From positions 1 to 26,389 of IMG/VR virus record IMGVR_UViG_3300037840_000214: a stretch of 26,389 bases of DNA. One strand, 5' to 3'. Of this stretch, positions 15,882-22,561 are shown piece after piece. The position numbers were made by a program, and so were the translations under genes. This DNA comes from a virus. The first letter of the stretch is position 1. Each line of letters opens with the position of its first letter. The notes beneath the pieces were generated by a model. It did not search any database. It had not been told where the DNA came from and saw only the letters and a program-made list of their open reading frames with translations.

Positions 15882-16017
15882 CGGTTCGCTGACGCCGCAG
15901 CAACAGCGGCAGGCGTGTCCGAGGATGGAGGACGATTGCCCCTACAAACGGGAAAGCGAGATCGATGACCTACCACCGTACCCCGCGGGACCAAAAGACA
16001 TCTGCAGAGGCTGCTAA
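15853..16017 (+). CDS. Possible Cys-rich small protein (54 aa), tentative
   Basis: A frame starting at GTG 15853 overlaps the end of the two-span membrane gene in another phase and closes at TAA 16017, after the start of the next gene. It would encode AWVYTAFTSGSLTPQQQRQA and then ACPRMEDDCPYKRESEIDD, ending DICRGC. Four to five Cys in a short protein and end-to-end overlap with both neighbours argue for a gene. The ribosome site (GGAGG) is too close to the GTG, which argues against. A start at the internal ATG 15925 is also possible. Confidence 0.3.
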   Translation: MAWVYTAFTSGSLTPQQQRQACPRMEDDCPYKRESEIDDLPPYPAGPKDICRGC

Positions 16018-16111
16018 GCAATTCGAACTAGGTCGGCAGGATGCCATCGTGGCGGCGGTCGCGGTGCTGCTGGTCGTGATGTGGCTGTTTGTGGGGGGAA
16101 GCGGTGGCTGA
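15965..16111 (+). CDS. Single-span small membrane protein, 48 aa
   Basis: The product begins MTYHRTPRDQKTSAEAAKQF with a charged, soluble head (residues 1-25) and then a single membrane segment (about 27-45, AIVAAVAVLLVVMWLFVGG). Its TGA is embedded in the start region of the next gene, supporting translational coupling. Topology is probably head-in. It could be an antiholin, pinholin-type or regulatory peptide; nothing in the sequence decides this. Confidence 0.6.
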   Translation: MTYHRTPRDQKTSAEAAKQFELGRQDAIVAAVAVLLVVMWLFVGGSGG

Positions 16112-16340
16112 TTACTCGCAGCAGATCGCGGACTTGCAGGCCGCCGCCGACATTTGCATGCAGCACACGATCGGCGCGGTAAATAAGATTCAACCGCAAT
16201 ATCCGCGCTGGCCGAACGCCTGGGCCGCGTGCGAGGTGGTCTGGCGCGAGTACCTTGAGATGAAAACCATGGCGCCGGACGGGTCCGACAACGAGGACCG
16301 TGAAACGGTGATTCGCGAGGCAGAGAAATTCAGGCGCTAA
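16104..16340 (+). CDS. Hypothetical protein, 78 aa
   Basis: The frame extends to a TTG at 16089, but GTG 16104 is preferred. It has a GGGGGGAA ribosome site about three to five bases upstream and overlaps the stop of the 48-residue gene. The product is soluble and helical (DYSQQIADLQAAADICMQHT; WAACEVVWREYLEMKTMAPD). It closes the plus-strand cassette and is convergent with the receptor-binding-like gene, six bases away. I see no terminator in the gap. Function unknown. Confidence 0.65.
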   Translation: MADYSQQIADLQAAADICMQHTIGAVNKIQPQYPRWPNAWAACEVVWREYLEMKTMAPDGSDNEDRETVIREAEKFRR

Positions 16341-16346
16341 TCTCCA

Positions 16347-17621
16347 TCAGCACTCGAAGTCGGCGATCAGTTTCATATTTGATTCGTTGTAAAATCCGGT
16401 CACATTGCCCACAGCGGTTTCCAGCGCATTTGCTTTGACCGCGCCGAACGTCGGCGGCATGGTGTAGTGCGCGCAGACCTCGGCGCCCTGGTCGGTGCCG
16501 GTGGTGTCGAAATTCTGCGAGCCGAGCGTACCGAACGGGCAGTTTGAACCGGCAATCCCGACCGCGTTGGTGTAACTGGTCGGGGCGGAACCGCCGTTCT
16601 GGTAGGCGGCCTGAATATAGCGGAATTGCGCCGTACTATCAGCCATGCCGTTGACGATGGTGGCGCAGATGTTGGGGTTACCCATCGCCGGCCCGTAGGC
16701 GTCGGACAGGCGAGGCGCTGGGGTATAGCGGTACTTCCCACTACTATCCGGCTCACCCAGGAAACCAGCGACCATCTCGATGCGGCGGCGATCCGTCATA
16801 TTCCAGATCGGAAACATGCGGTTGGGGCCGTAGGAGATCGTCTGTCGCATCAGGCCTGTGGTTTCGGAAATCAGGATCGTCCCGCGGTAGATTGCAGATT
16901 GCGGCGCGACAGAGCCGATGGAGGCGGCGTTGACCGGATTACCTCCGGCAGTGATGATGCCACGCGATGACATCGGCAGTTCGGTAAAGGGCTGGACCTG
17001 CGCAATCCAGTTGTTGTTGGTGGCGTTTCCGTAGATGCAGAACCAGTAATAGCCGAGCGATGACAGTCCGTTGGTGAGACGAATATCGACCTGTGTCGGT
17101 CCTGATGCATTGGAGGCCGGCAGATAGCCGATCGCCAACAGGGTTGCCGTGGCAAAGTTGTTCGTCGCCGACCCCAGCAGTTGCCACGGCGCTTCGCTGC
17201 CACTGCCGACAAATCCGGAATTATTTGGCGACGTGACGAGGACTCGGGTGACCGGCATCGCGGAGGCAAGGGCAAATCCAACCGAATTGGCAAGCGCGAA
17301 CCCTCCTGCCAGCGATCCGCTCCTGGCACCATTAACGTCCGGCTTGTTGGTGTTGCCGTCGAAGACCGAGGCGATGCCCGACGCGCCGGTCATGCCTCCT
17401 ATCGCGGTGACGCCGGTGATCGGCACATCGGACATCTGCGGCATCGGGTTGGTGATGAGCGTGCCGCTGGCATTGAAGACATCAAAGAGCGATAGCGCAG
17501 GAAGACCGGCGAGGGAGAGCGAAAGACCCGGCGTGCCGATATCGGTGTCAAACAGCGTGCCGGTCGGCGCAACGTCCTGCGTTGGAAACGGCTGTCCGGT
17601 CACGAGCGATAGCCGCGTCAT
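16347..17621 (-). CDS. Virion adhesin / receptor-binding-like protein, 424 aa
   Basis: The product is Gly/Ser/Thr/Asn-rich and beta-rich, typical of phage fibre or tailspike-type proteins. Residues about 80-215 read like a galactose-binding (discoidin-type) beta sandwich: ASGIASVFDGNTNKPD, then VTRVLVTSPNNSGFVGSGSE, APWQLLGSA, GLSSLGYYWFCIYGNA. The C-terminal part (PMSSRGIITAGGNPVNAASI; TDQGAEVCAHYTMPP) is unassigned. The gene lies straight after the terminase gene, twelve bases away, rather than with the tail genes, and AAAGGA precedes the ATG. A role in host attachment is inference; it could be a head decoration. Confidence 0.55.
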   Translation of the reverse strand: MTRLSLVTGQPFPTQDVAPTGTLFDTDIGTPGLSLSLAGLPALSLFDVFNASGTLITNPMPQMSDVPITGVTAIGGMTGASGIASVFDGNTNKPDVNGARSGSLAGGFALANSVGFALASAMPVTRVLVTSPNNSGFVGSGSEAPWQLLGSATNNFATATLLAIGYLPASNASGPTQVDIRLTNGLSSLGYYWFCIYGNATNNNWIAQVQPFTELPMSSRGIITAGGNPVNAASIGSVAPQSAIYRGTILISETTGLMRQTISYGPNRMFPIWNMTDRRRIEMVAGFLGEPDSSGKYRYTPAPRLSDAYGPAMGNPNICATIVNGMADSTAQFRYIQAAYQNGGSAPTSYTNAVGIAGSNCPFGTLGSQNFDTTGTDQGAEVCAHYTMPPTFGAVKANALETAVGNVTGFYNESNMKLIADFEC

Positions 17622-17632
17622 TGATAAATCCT

Positions 17633-20317
17633 TTACGGTTGCACGGTGATGTTGGCCCGCTTGAGATACCCCATGATGATGCGATCGAGCGGCGGGGTGC
17701 CGCCCTTGGCTTCAATATCCGATGACCTCTCCATGGTCAGGCCGAGCGCCCGCACCTTCGGCTGTACCCAGGTATTATAGGCCTGATAGGCCATCGCGGC
17801 GCCCATCACGCGATCGTCCTTGGCGCGGCCCTCGGCGCCGATGTGGCCGCCGTCGCTGACGATGCGGCGCATTTCGTCCAAGAGCGGCATCGATCGGGGG
17901 ATCATGCGGTGCAGTTCGATCGCGTTCTTGAACTGGTTCATGGCGCGGCGCTTGAGGTCTTCCGTCGTCTTCCACTGATACAAAAGTTCGCCGCCGCCGG
18001 GGTTGTCCATGCGCTTATAAAAATAATGCCGCATGTTCTGCAGGATATTTCGGATGTGGTAGTTCTCGTCATGCGGGCGAATTTCGGAGGCGAAGCGCCG
18101 CACCTTTTCCAGTTCGTCGAACACGGCCTGGCCCGGCCCGTTCATTTCCAGAATCGGCATAAGGAACGTGACACCGTAATATCCCGCAAGGTGGGCGAGC
18201 ACCCAAGCACATTGATACGTGCTTGGCTGTGGCGAACAATATTCAGCCACTTGAACGAGACAGTCAGCGTAACATCGCCAGATGCTAATAACCGTTCGAT
18301 CCGCTTCATCTGAGCTTCCGTAAGCGGGATCGCAGCCGAGAGCGTAATATCCAAATCTTGAGGCATCTTCGTAAATCCTCAATTCGGCGCGGGGGTCTTT
18401 GACCTGCCGCAGTTCGGTCTCCTCGAACTTCATACCGAGTTTATAGCGGAATGTCTGGAACGCGCATTTCTTGGCAACCCGCATGCACTCGCTCATGGCA
18501 TCGACTGTGAAGAATTTCGACCCCGTGGCCACGAACGCATCGCTTTCGGTCCACGGATATTCCTGGTCCATCGACGACTGGTCGCCGTCCTTTTCGCTCG
18601 CCATGTGCCAGCGGTACCAGGCGATCTGCTGCAGGCTGATCTCGAACGAATAGAGTTCGCGGACCTCGCGCACCCGCTTGCGCTCCAGCGGCGTGAGCGT
18701 GCTCTTGATGCCGTCCGGCATATAGTTGAGAAAAAACGGGTGGCTTACCGGGAGCTGGTTTCGTTCGTCCCGCCACCAGCCGATGAAGATGGCTTTCTTG
18801 GTAGGGTCGTCCTTGGTGACTTCCCACATGTCCCAGAAGTGGTTGAAGCCGTTCGCTGTGGTTTCGTAGATCTGCAGTCGATGCGGATAGAGCGACGATG
18901 TTTGTGAGCGGAATTCCGAAAGGTCGTCACCGTTACCGTAAAAGGCGCATTCGGTGGCATGGACAAAATTTGCTGCACCACCGCGACCGAGACCGCCCTT
19001 TCTAACTTCTGAAGTTCCGGCGATGAGATAGCGGAACTTGCTGGCGTTTTTGAGAATGAGAAGGTTTCGGTTATGCCGAACGTAGTTGACCCGGTATTTG
19101 GTCGGGGTTTCCGCGAAAAAAACTTCAACTGTGGCTCTGAAGTCATCGCGCATCTCCTCCTTGTGGGTGATGAAGACCCCCAATAGCCCCTTGTGAGAGA
19201 ACGCCCAGAACATGTCGAGCGCGAGGAAGAATGAGGAGTTATGCGAGACGAAGCCGTTTGCAATATAAGTTTTATCGCTGGTCTGCACGTCCACCATCTC
19301 TCGCTCATCTAGTGGCACTATTTTCACTATCTTGGAATTACCGATAGCGTCGGCGCCTTTGCCAGGGAGTTCTCTATTTTCCCAAAATCGCTTCCCGATA
19401 AAACGAGACGGGCGAGTTTGCCCGATCAAACGAAACAGTTCATCCATCCGATTGAAAACTAATTTTGGAACGGGTTTCCTTCCAAATTTAGATGGTCTAT
19501 CGGGGCCATCCGATTCAACCCGATGATGATACCCGCGCTCATTTGCGTAACTGACCATCCGATTCCAAACCGGACCGGGAAGTTGTGCTGCGCATAGGCT
19601 AGTGCCCGATCGATTGGCATTAGAGATAGACCCCTCGCCATCCAGGATACCGCCGAACCAACCATCCTCGATATGTCCCGGCGACCATGGCTGAGTGATC
19701 CATCGAATCTTATGTCCTATCTGGAGGCGTTCCAGTTTCGACTTTGCCTGTATCGATCGCCAGCGCCACACACCTTGGCTATTACGGGTAAGCCATCGAT
19801 GCTTCCCCGTGCATATTAGCGTCCGGCCATCGTCAAATTCAATTTGATACGCCCGCTCTCGGACGCGACCGATAGCCTCTACCAAAGTAGTGCGCATTTT
19901 TCTCGCACTGCCTTTCCCCTTCGTAAGGGGAAATTCATCGACGCCCACGAGCGCATCACCAACTTTCAAATCGGCAATACGGCACCACGTATAATCCGCC
20001 TTCAATACCGGAGTATCGGGGTCGAGGCACGCGCCGAGCTGCCGCGCTTTAAGCACGACGAACGTGGTGATGCCGCGCGACAGGCCTTCCTCGATCTCGG
20101 CCAACAGATAGCGCTGCGAGCCTAGCAGGCGGAACGGCACCAGCCCGTAATCCTTGCTCTGCACTTTCAGGTGCGAGAGGAATTTCAGGAACCGCTCGGT
20201 CGGGAACGGCGCGACGCCCTGATATTCTAGCGTAAAGGCGGCGTCGAAACCGAGCGGGTCTTGTTCGTCGTCGTCGATCGTCAATAGGTTAATCCTCGCC
20301 GCGTTCGTTCCCACCAT
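17633..20317 (-). CDS. terL: Terminase large subunit, interrupted by an intein
   Basis: The 894-residue precursor should splice to about 630 residues. It is the packaging motor: ATPase plus RNase-H-like nuclease. I chose ATG 20317 (MVGTNAARINLL); a longer frame to 20458 lies inside the recombinase gene. Split Walker A: RQLGA (92-96) continues after the intein as SSFFLAL (361 on). Walker B is FVHATECAF (E456), and the coupling motif is YETTANG (484-490). Nuclease acidic residues are D663 in GCDPAYG, E724 in ILEMNG and D834/D835 in DDRVMGAA. All are present, so the spliced enzyme should be active. No small terminase gene was recognised nearby. The gene ends twelve bases before the adhesin-like gene. 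Confidence 0.9.
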   Translation of the reverse strand: MVGTNAARINLLTIDDDEQDPLGFDAAFTLEYQGVAPFPTERFLKFLSHLKVQSKDYGLVPFRLLGSQRYLLAEIEEGLSRGITTFVVLKARQLGACLDPDTPVLKADYTWCRIADLKVGDALVGVDEFPLTKGKGSARKMRTTLVEAIGRVRERAYQIEFDDGRTLICTGKHRWLTRNSQGVWRWRSIQAKSKLERLQIGHKIRWITQPWSPGHIEDGWFGGILDGEGSISNANRSGTSLCAAQLPGPVWNRMVSYANERGYHHRVESDGPDRPSKFGRKPVPKLVFNRMDELFRLIGQTRPSRFIGKRFWENRELPGKGADAIGNSKIVKIVPLDEREMVDVQTSDKTYIANGFVSHNSSFFLALDMFWAFSHKGLLGVFITHKEEMRDDFRATVEVFFAETPTKYRVNYVRHNRNLLILKNASKFRYLIAGTSEVRKGGLGRGGAANFVHATECAFYGNGDDLSEFRSQTSSLYPHRLQIYETTANGFNHFWDMWEVTKDDPTKKAIFIGWWRDERNQLPVSHPFFLNYMPDGIKSTLTPLERKRVREVRELYSFEISLQQIAWYRWHMASEKDGDQSSMDQEYPWTESDAFVATGSKFFTVDAMSECMRVAKKCAFQTFRYKLGMKFEETELRQVKDPRAELRIYEDASRFGYYALGCDPAYGSSDEADRTVISIWRCYADCLVQVAEYCSPQPSTYQCAWVLAHLAGYYGVTFLMPILEMNGPGQAVFDELEKVRRFASEIRPHDENYHIRNILQNMRHYFYKRMDNPGGGELLYQWKTTEDLKRRAMNQFKNAIELHRMIPRSMPLLDEMRRIVSDGGHIGAEGRAKDDRVMGAAMAYQAYNTWVQPKVRALGLTMERSSDIEAKGGTPPLDRIIMGYLKRANITVQP
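19238..20029 (-). mobile_element. LAGLIDADG intein in the terminase ATPase motif
   Basis: An in-frame insert of 264 residues begins with Cys (CLDPDTPVLKADYTWCRIAD) and ends VSHN, followed by the extein Ser. Splicing motifs are complete: block A at the Cys, block B TLICTGKHRWL with TxxH, block F REMVDVQTSDKTYIANGF, block G FVSHN. The endonuclease part shows one clear LAGLIDADG-type motif, GWFGGILDGEGSI (residues 219-231 of the precursor). Intein plus endonuclease is short (LAGLIDADG inteins are usually 350 or more residues), so the endonuclease may be reduced. Removal restores RQLGA-SSFF, the Walker A loop. Terminase P-loops are a known intein site. Confidence 0.92.
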
Positions 20318-20385
20318 ATGTACCGATGCCACCCCCACCAATATGGATTGGCAAACGAACTTCTGATGATGGGAAGTCTGCTCAT
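20281..20385 (-). CDS. Possible 34-residue Trp-rich peptide, tentative
   Basis: An ORF begins with ATG overlapping the recombinase stop (ATGA) and runs 34 codons into the first bases of terL in another frame. It encodes MSRLPIIRSSFANPYWWGWH followed by a basic tail. The coupled start is suggestive, but the tryptophans come from a GGTGGGGGTGG run that also supplies the terL ribosome site, so the frame may be open by chance. Confidence 0.25.
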   Translation of the reverse strand: MSRLPIIRSSFANPYWWGWHRYIWWERTRRGLTY

Positions 20386-20858
20386 GCGCCGGCCGCGATT
20401 TCTTCAGCCGTCGGCGGCACCAGCTTGCGCTTCTTGGGACGCCCGCCGATCCGGCCACGGGCCCGCGCCGCGGCGAGTCCGGCCAGCGTCCGCTCGACGA
20501 TGATATCGCGCTCGAACTCGGCGAAGCAGGCGAGGATGTTGAACATCAGCTTTCCGGTGACCGTGGTTGTGTCGATCGGCTGGGTGATGCACTTGAGATC
20601 GACACCTTTGGTTCGGCAGGCCTCGGCGATCTGGCCAAGGTGCACGGTGGAGCGCGCAAGCCGGTCGAGTTTCCAGAACACGAGGATGTCACCGCGTCTA
20701 AGGAAGTTAAGGCAAGCAGCAAGTTGCGGCCTCTCGCGGTCAGTACCACTGGCCTCGTCGATGAAGATTTTCGTGCAGCCGTATCCTTTGAGCGCGTCAA
20801 ATTGCAACTCCGGGCTCTGGTCGATGGTCGAAACGCGGGCATACGCCACAACAGTCAT
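20382..20858 (-). CDS. Small serine recombinase (resolvase/invertase family), C-terminally truncated
   Basis: The 158-residue product carries the catalytic domain of resolvases and invertases: VVAYARVST with catalytic S10, DEASGTDRERPQL, the KLDRLARS motif (63-70) and AEFERDIIVERT (113-124). These enzymes recombine DNA at specific sites through a 5'-phosphoserine link. ATG 20858 is preceded by GGAG about nine bases upstream; longer frames cross other genes. The protein stops after GGRPKKRKLVPPTAEEIAAG, where family members normally continue into a helix-turn-helix of about 40 residues, which is absent here. It may act with another DNA-binding partner, or be a degraded invertase. No inverted sites or invertible segment were found. 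Confidence 0.85.
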   Translation of the reverse strand: MTVVAYARVSTIDQSPELQFDALKGYGCTKIFIDEASGTDRERPQLAACLNFLRRGDILVFWKLDRLARSTVHLGQIAEACRTKGVDLKCITQPIDTTTVTGKLMFNILACFAEFERDIIVERTLAGLAAARARGRIGGRPKKRKLVPPTAEEIAAGA

Positions 20859-20941
20859 CAATGATACTCCGCCGGTAACACAAGCCACCGCTCGATCGCG
20901 TTGCCGATCTTCTGGAAAAACCTTCGCATCCGTCTCACCAT
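20858..20941 (-). CDS. Tiny basic peptide, 27 aa (putative)
   Basis: ATG 20941 overlaps the stop of the 44-residue membrane gene and the stop overlaps the recombinase ATG as TGATG, so the ORF exactly bridges the two. The peptide (MVRRMRRFFQKIGNAIERWL, then VLPAEYH) is amphipathic and basic. The precise fit is typical of real coupled phage genes, but at this length chance cannot be excluded. Confidence 0.45.
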   Translation of the reverse strand: MVRRMRRFFQKIGNAIERWLVLPAEYH

Positions 20942-21069
20942 TGGTCCTGCCGCCACTCTTCCTCAGTCGGGGGGCGCTCGTCCCGCTCAATATGCACCAC
21001 CAGTAGGGCCAGCCCGGCCATGCACAAAAACCCCACACCCATCATGATCAGCAACAGCGCCAGGCTCAT
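20935..21069 (-). CDS. Single-span small membrane protein, 44 aa
   Basis: ATG 21069 overlaps the stop of the winged-helix gene (ATGA). The product begins with a membrane segment (SLALLLIMMGVGFLCMAGLA, about 2-24) followed by a charged tail, HIERDERPPTEEEWRQDQW. The likely topology is N-out with the acidic tail in the cytoplasm. Part of the chain of small coupled genes before the recombinase. Function unknown. Confidence 0.6.
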   Translation of the reverse strand: MSLALLLIMMGVGFLCMAGLALLVVHIERDERPPTEEEWRQDQW

Positions 21070-21371
21070 ATCGACACCACCCGGTAGGACGCGCCTATCC
21101 CCGGCGTCGTCGCCTTGATCCGGCGCCCGACCGTCGCAAGCTTCTTGTTGGCGCGATGGATTTGGACGTGCACGCAACTCAGACCGTGCTCGGGACCACC
21201 ATCGATCCGGTCGCCGTAGAACTTGTCGGCTAAGGCACGTCCTCCGATACCCAGATGATTCGCGGCCTGCACGATCTCAAACAGCTTGCGTTCCATCGCG
21301 GTCAGGTCGCAGCCGGCCGCGTCATCCACGGTTCCAGCCCCGGCGCAGCACGGGCACACGATCAGGGGCAT
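21066..21371 (-). CDS. Winged-helix DNA-binding protein with Cys-rich N-terminus
   Basis: From ATG 21371 (GAGG seven bases upstream; overlaps the previous gene) the product is 101 residues. The start PLIVCPCCAGAGTVDD holds a CxxC knuckle that could bind metal. The body, LTAMERKLFEIVQAANHLGI followed by LSCVHVQIHRANKKLATVGR and GIGASYRVV, matches the OmpR-type winged helix: helix, recognition helix with N-K-K-L, and a terminal 'G.GY.V' wing. No receiver domain is present. It is likely a phage regulator of middle or late genes; the target is unknown. Confidence 0.65.
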   Translation of the reverse strand: MPLIVCPCCAGAGTVDDAAGCDLTAMERKLFEIVQAANHLGIGGRALADKFYGDRIDGGPEHGLSCVHVQIHRANKKLATVGRRIKATTPGIGASYRVVSI

Positions 21372-21604
21372 CGGAGGGCCTCGTCGATCATGAGTTGCCA
21401 AACGTATTTAGGGTCGTAGTCGTCGTGCTTATTATCGCCCAAAATCATCGCCTGCGTCGGCTCCCGCATCGCTGCGATCGCGGCTCGCGCCATCCTGCGA
21501 CGATCTTCCTGATATTTCGGGTGGCATTGCTCCCATGTCATACCATCCAATCTAATATGCTCAGCCGAGATCGCTCTAGCCACCCGTTCAACCATCTCGC
21601 TCAT
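21362..21604 (-). CDS. Hypothetical phage protein, 80 aa
   Basis: ATG 21604 has GGGAGGG seven bases upstream, a strong site that fixes the start (a longer frame reaches 21655). The product, MSEMVERVARAISAEHIRLD ... EDRRRMARAAIAAMREP, resembles small helical proteins frequent in alphaproteobacterial phages ('ERVARAI ... ARAAIAAMREPT'). It has no known function. It is the first gene of the leftward chain and lies 53 bp from a GTCAA/TTGAT dyad. Confidence 0.7.
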   Translation of the reverse strand: MSEMVERVARAISAEHIRLDGMTWEQCHPKYQEDRRRMARAAIAAMREPTQAMILGDNKHDDYDPKYVWQLMIDEALRCP

Positions 21605-22090
21605 TGAAATCCCTCCCAAATCACCAATAACCCACGTTTTCATAATGGGACACATTCGTCAAGTAGTAATTGATGGTGGGGACGCAGAACGAAATAAAAT
21701 TACCCTATATCACCGGGCCTACCCCAGTCATCGAAACTGGCACCAAACTCGCTCGATAACCGCGTAACCGACGCGCCGCCGAGTGCCACGACGCACACAA
21801 TCCTCACCAAAACCGCGGGCAACTCGCGCAACCGACCGCCCAATTTTTTTCCGGGGGTGCAAGATGTGCGGGGAGCCTCGACTCACCGCCGCGAGCCCCA
21901 TCGACCTCTGGGGCGCCGGCGCGCGCCGATCCGGGGAGCCTGGCAACCGCTGCAGACGCTCAGTTCCGCCTTGGAAAACCTTGGTTATCGCAAGGCACAA
22001 GGGATAGTAGGTCGAAAACGGGTCCAAATCGGTCGATTTCAGCCTGTTTTGCGCCTCGCGCGGGGAAACACCATGCTTCTTGCCAGTGAG
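21605..22090. other. Intergenic stretch, no confident gene
   Basis: Nearly 490 bases without a convincing gene on either strand. Open frames exist (plus 21864-22007; minus 21728-21901), but their products are Arg/Pro-rich with no motif and no good ribosome site. The stretch holds the dyad at 21658-21674, a short hairpin (CCTTG / CAAGG, 21979-21995) and, at 21843-21860, a T-run followed by CCGGGGG. It may carry the leader and promoter of the leftward chain. Confidence 0.5.
21658..21674. promoter_or_regulatory. Operator-like dyad, copy 1
   Basis: GTCAAGTAGTAATTGAT: arms GTCAA and TTGAT around a seven-base centre. It matches the site at 22531-22547 in 15 of 17 positions. On the minus strand the arm supplies a TTGACG hexamer 49 bases before the 80-residue gene's ATG, so a repressor bound here could block that promoter. 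Confidence 0.5.
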
Positions 22091-22300
22091 CTATTCCGAC
22101 ACGTTGAAAAAGCTGGCGAGGCGCTGCTTGGTGAGAGGGGCTAGTCGTCCGGTTGTTGAGACGGCGTACAGGGTGTCTCGGGCGAGGCCTGTCTGCTTTG
22201 CAATGGCGTTCATGGAGAGGGCTCGGCGGGCCTCGCGCTCTGCGCGTGGGGAGAAGCGGATGATTTTCAGTCGTCGGACGATTTCCTGGTCGGAAAGCAT
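22091..22300 (-). CDS. Small helix-turn-helix protein (Cro-like position)
   Basis: The 69-residue product holds a helix-turn-helix: SMNAIAKQTGLARDTLYAVS (about residues 29-48), followed by LAPLTKQRLASFFNV. GAGG about seven bases before the ATG supports the start. It lies on the opposite strand from the repressor, a Cro- or CII-like position in lambdoid immunity regions, though its sequence is not close to those. Its start overlaps the preceding 55-residue gene by 34 bases. A regulator of lysis-lysogeny is plausible. Confidence 0.6.
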   Translation of the reverse strand: MLSDQEIVRRLKIIRFSPRAEREARRALSMNAIAKQTGLARDTLYAVSTTGRLAPLTKQRLASFFNVSE

Positions 22301-22434
22301 TTTGCGGCCTCGGTTGCGGCTTGTCGTAGAGATGCCTTGTCGGTTGGCGGTGTCAAGCCCTTGCGTTTGAGGCGATGGAGGCGGGCAAAGCGAGCGGCGA
22401 GTTTAGGGTTGTACCGGAAAGGTCGTCGGACCAT
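22267..22434 (-). CDS. Small basic protein, 55 aa
   Basis: The product, MVRRPFRYNPKLAARFARLH onward, is very basic and Arg/Lys-rich with an acidic end. The ATG at 22434 has no clear ribosome site; ATG 22473 would add 13 residues and lies 18 bases downstream of a TTGACA hexamer on this strand, so translation might be from a short leader. First gene of the leftward early side. Function unknown. Confidence 0.45.
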   Translation of the reverse strand: MVRRPFRYNPKLAARFARLHRLKRKGLTPPTDKASLRQAATEAAKCFPTRKSSDD

Positions 22435-22492
22435 GGCTGCACGCGAAGGAAAAGGGGGGACGCCTCGCGGCATTTCAAGAAATCGGCTTGCT

Positions 22493-22547
22493 GTCAAGGG
22501 GGTGTAAGTGCTAGTTGACGAATTGAAACCGTCAAGCAGTAATTGAC
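22493..22547. promoter_or_regulatory. Operator/promoter region between divergent early genes
   Basis: Four GTCAA/TTGAC half-sites occur in 55 bp: GTCAA 22493-22497, TTGAC 22515-22519, GTCAA 22531-22535, TTGAC 22543-22547. The last two make the dyad GTCAAGCAGTAATTGAC, matching the copy at 21658. The half-sites double as -35 hexamers: TTGACA on minus (22492-22497) and TTGACG on plus (22515-22520). Their clustering in front of the repressor gene suggests autoregulation; -10 boxes are weak. Confidence 0.5.
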
Positions 22548-22561
22548 CCACATACGGTAAC

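Noticed and set aside
18142-18366. 74-residue minus-strand frame inside terL
   Set aside because: It overlaps the nuclease domain of terL in another phase and has no own ribosome site or motif.
20318-20458. Extended N-terminus of the terminase
   Set aside because: The extra 47 residues lie inside the recombinase gene and have no similarity to terminases; ATG 20317 is preferred.
20326-21006. 226-residue plus-strand frame over the recombinase
   Set aside because: The opposite strand encodes the serine recombinase with catalytic motifs; this frame is Ser/Arg-rich noise.
21783-22007. Plus-strand small protein from ATG 21864
   Set aside because: Product is Arg/Pro-rich and unmatched to any family I know, and no ribosome site precedes it.
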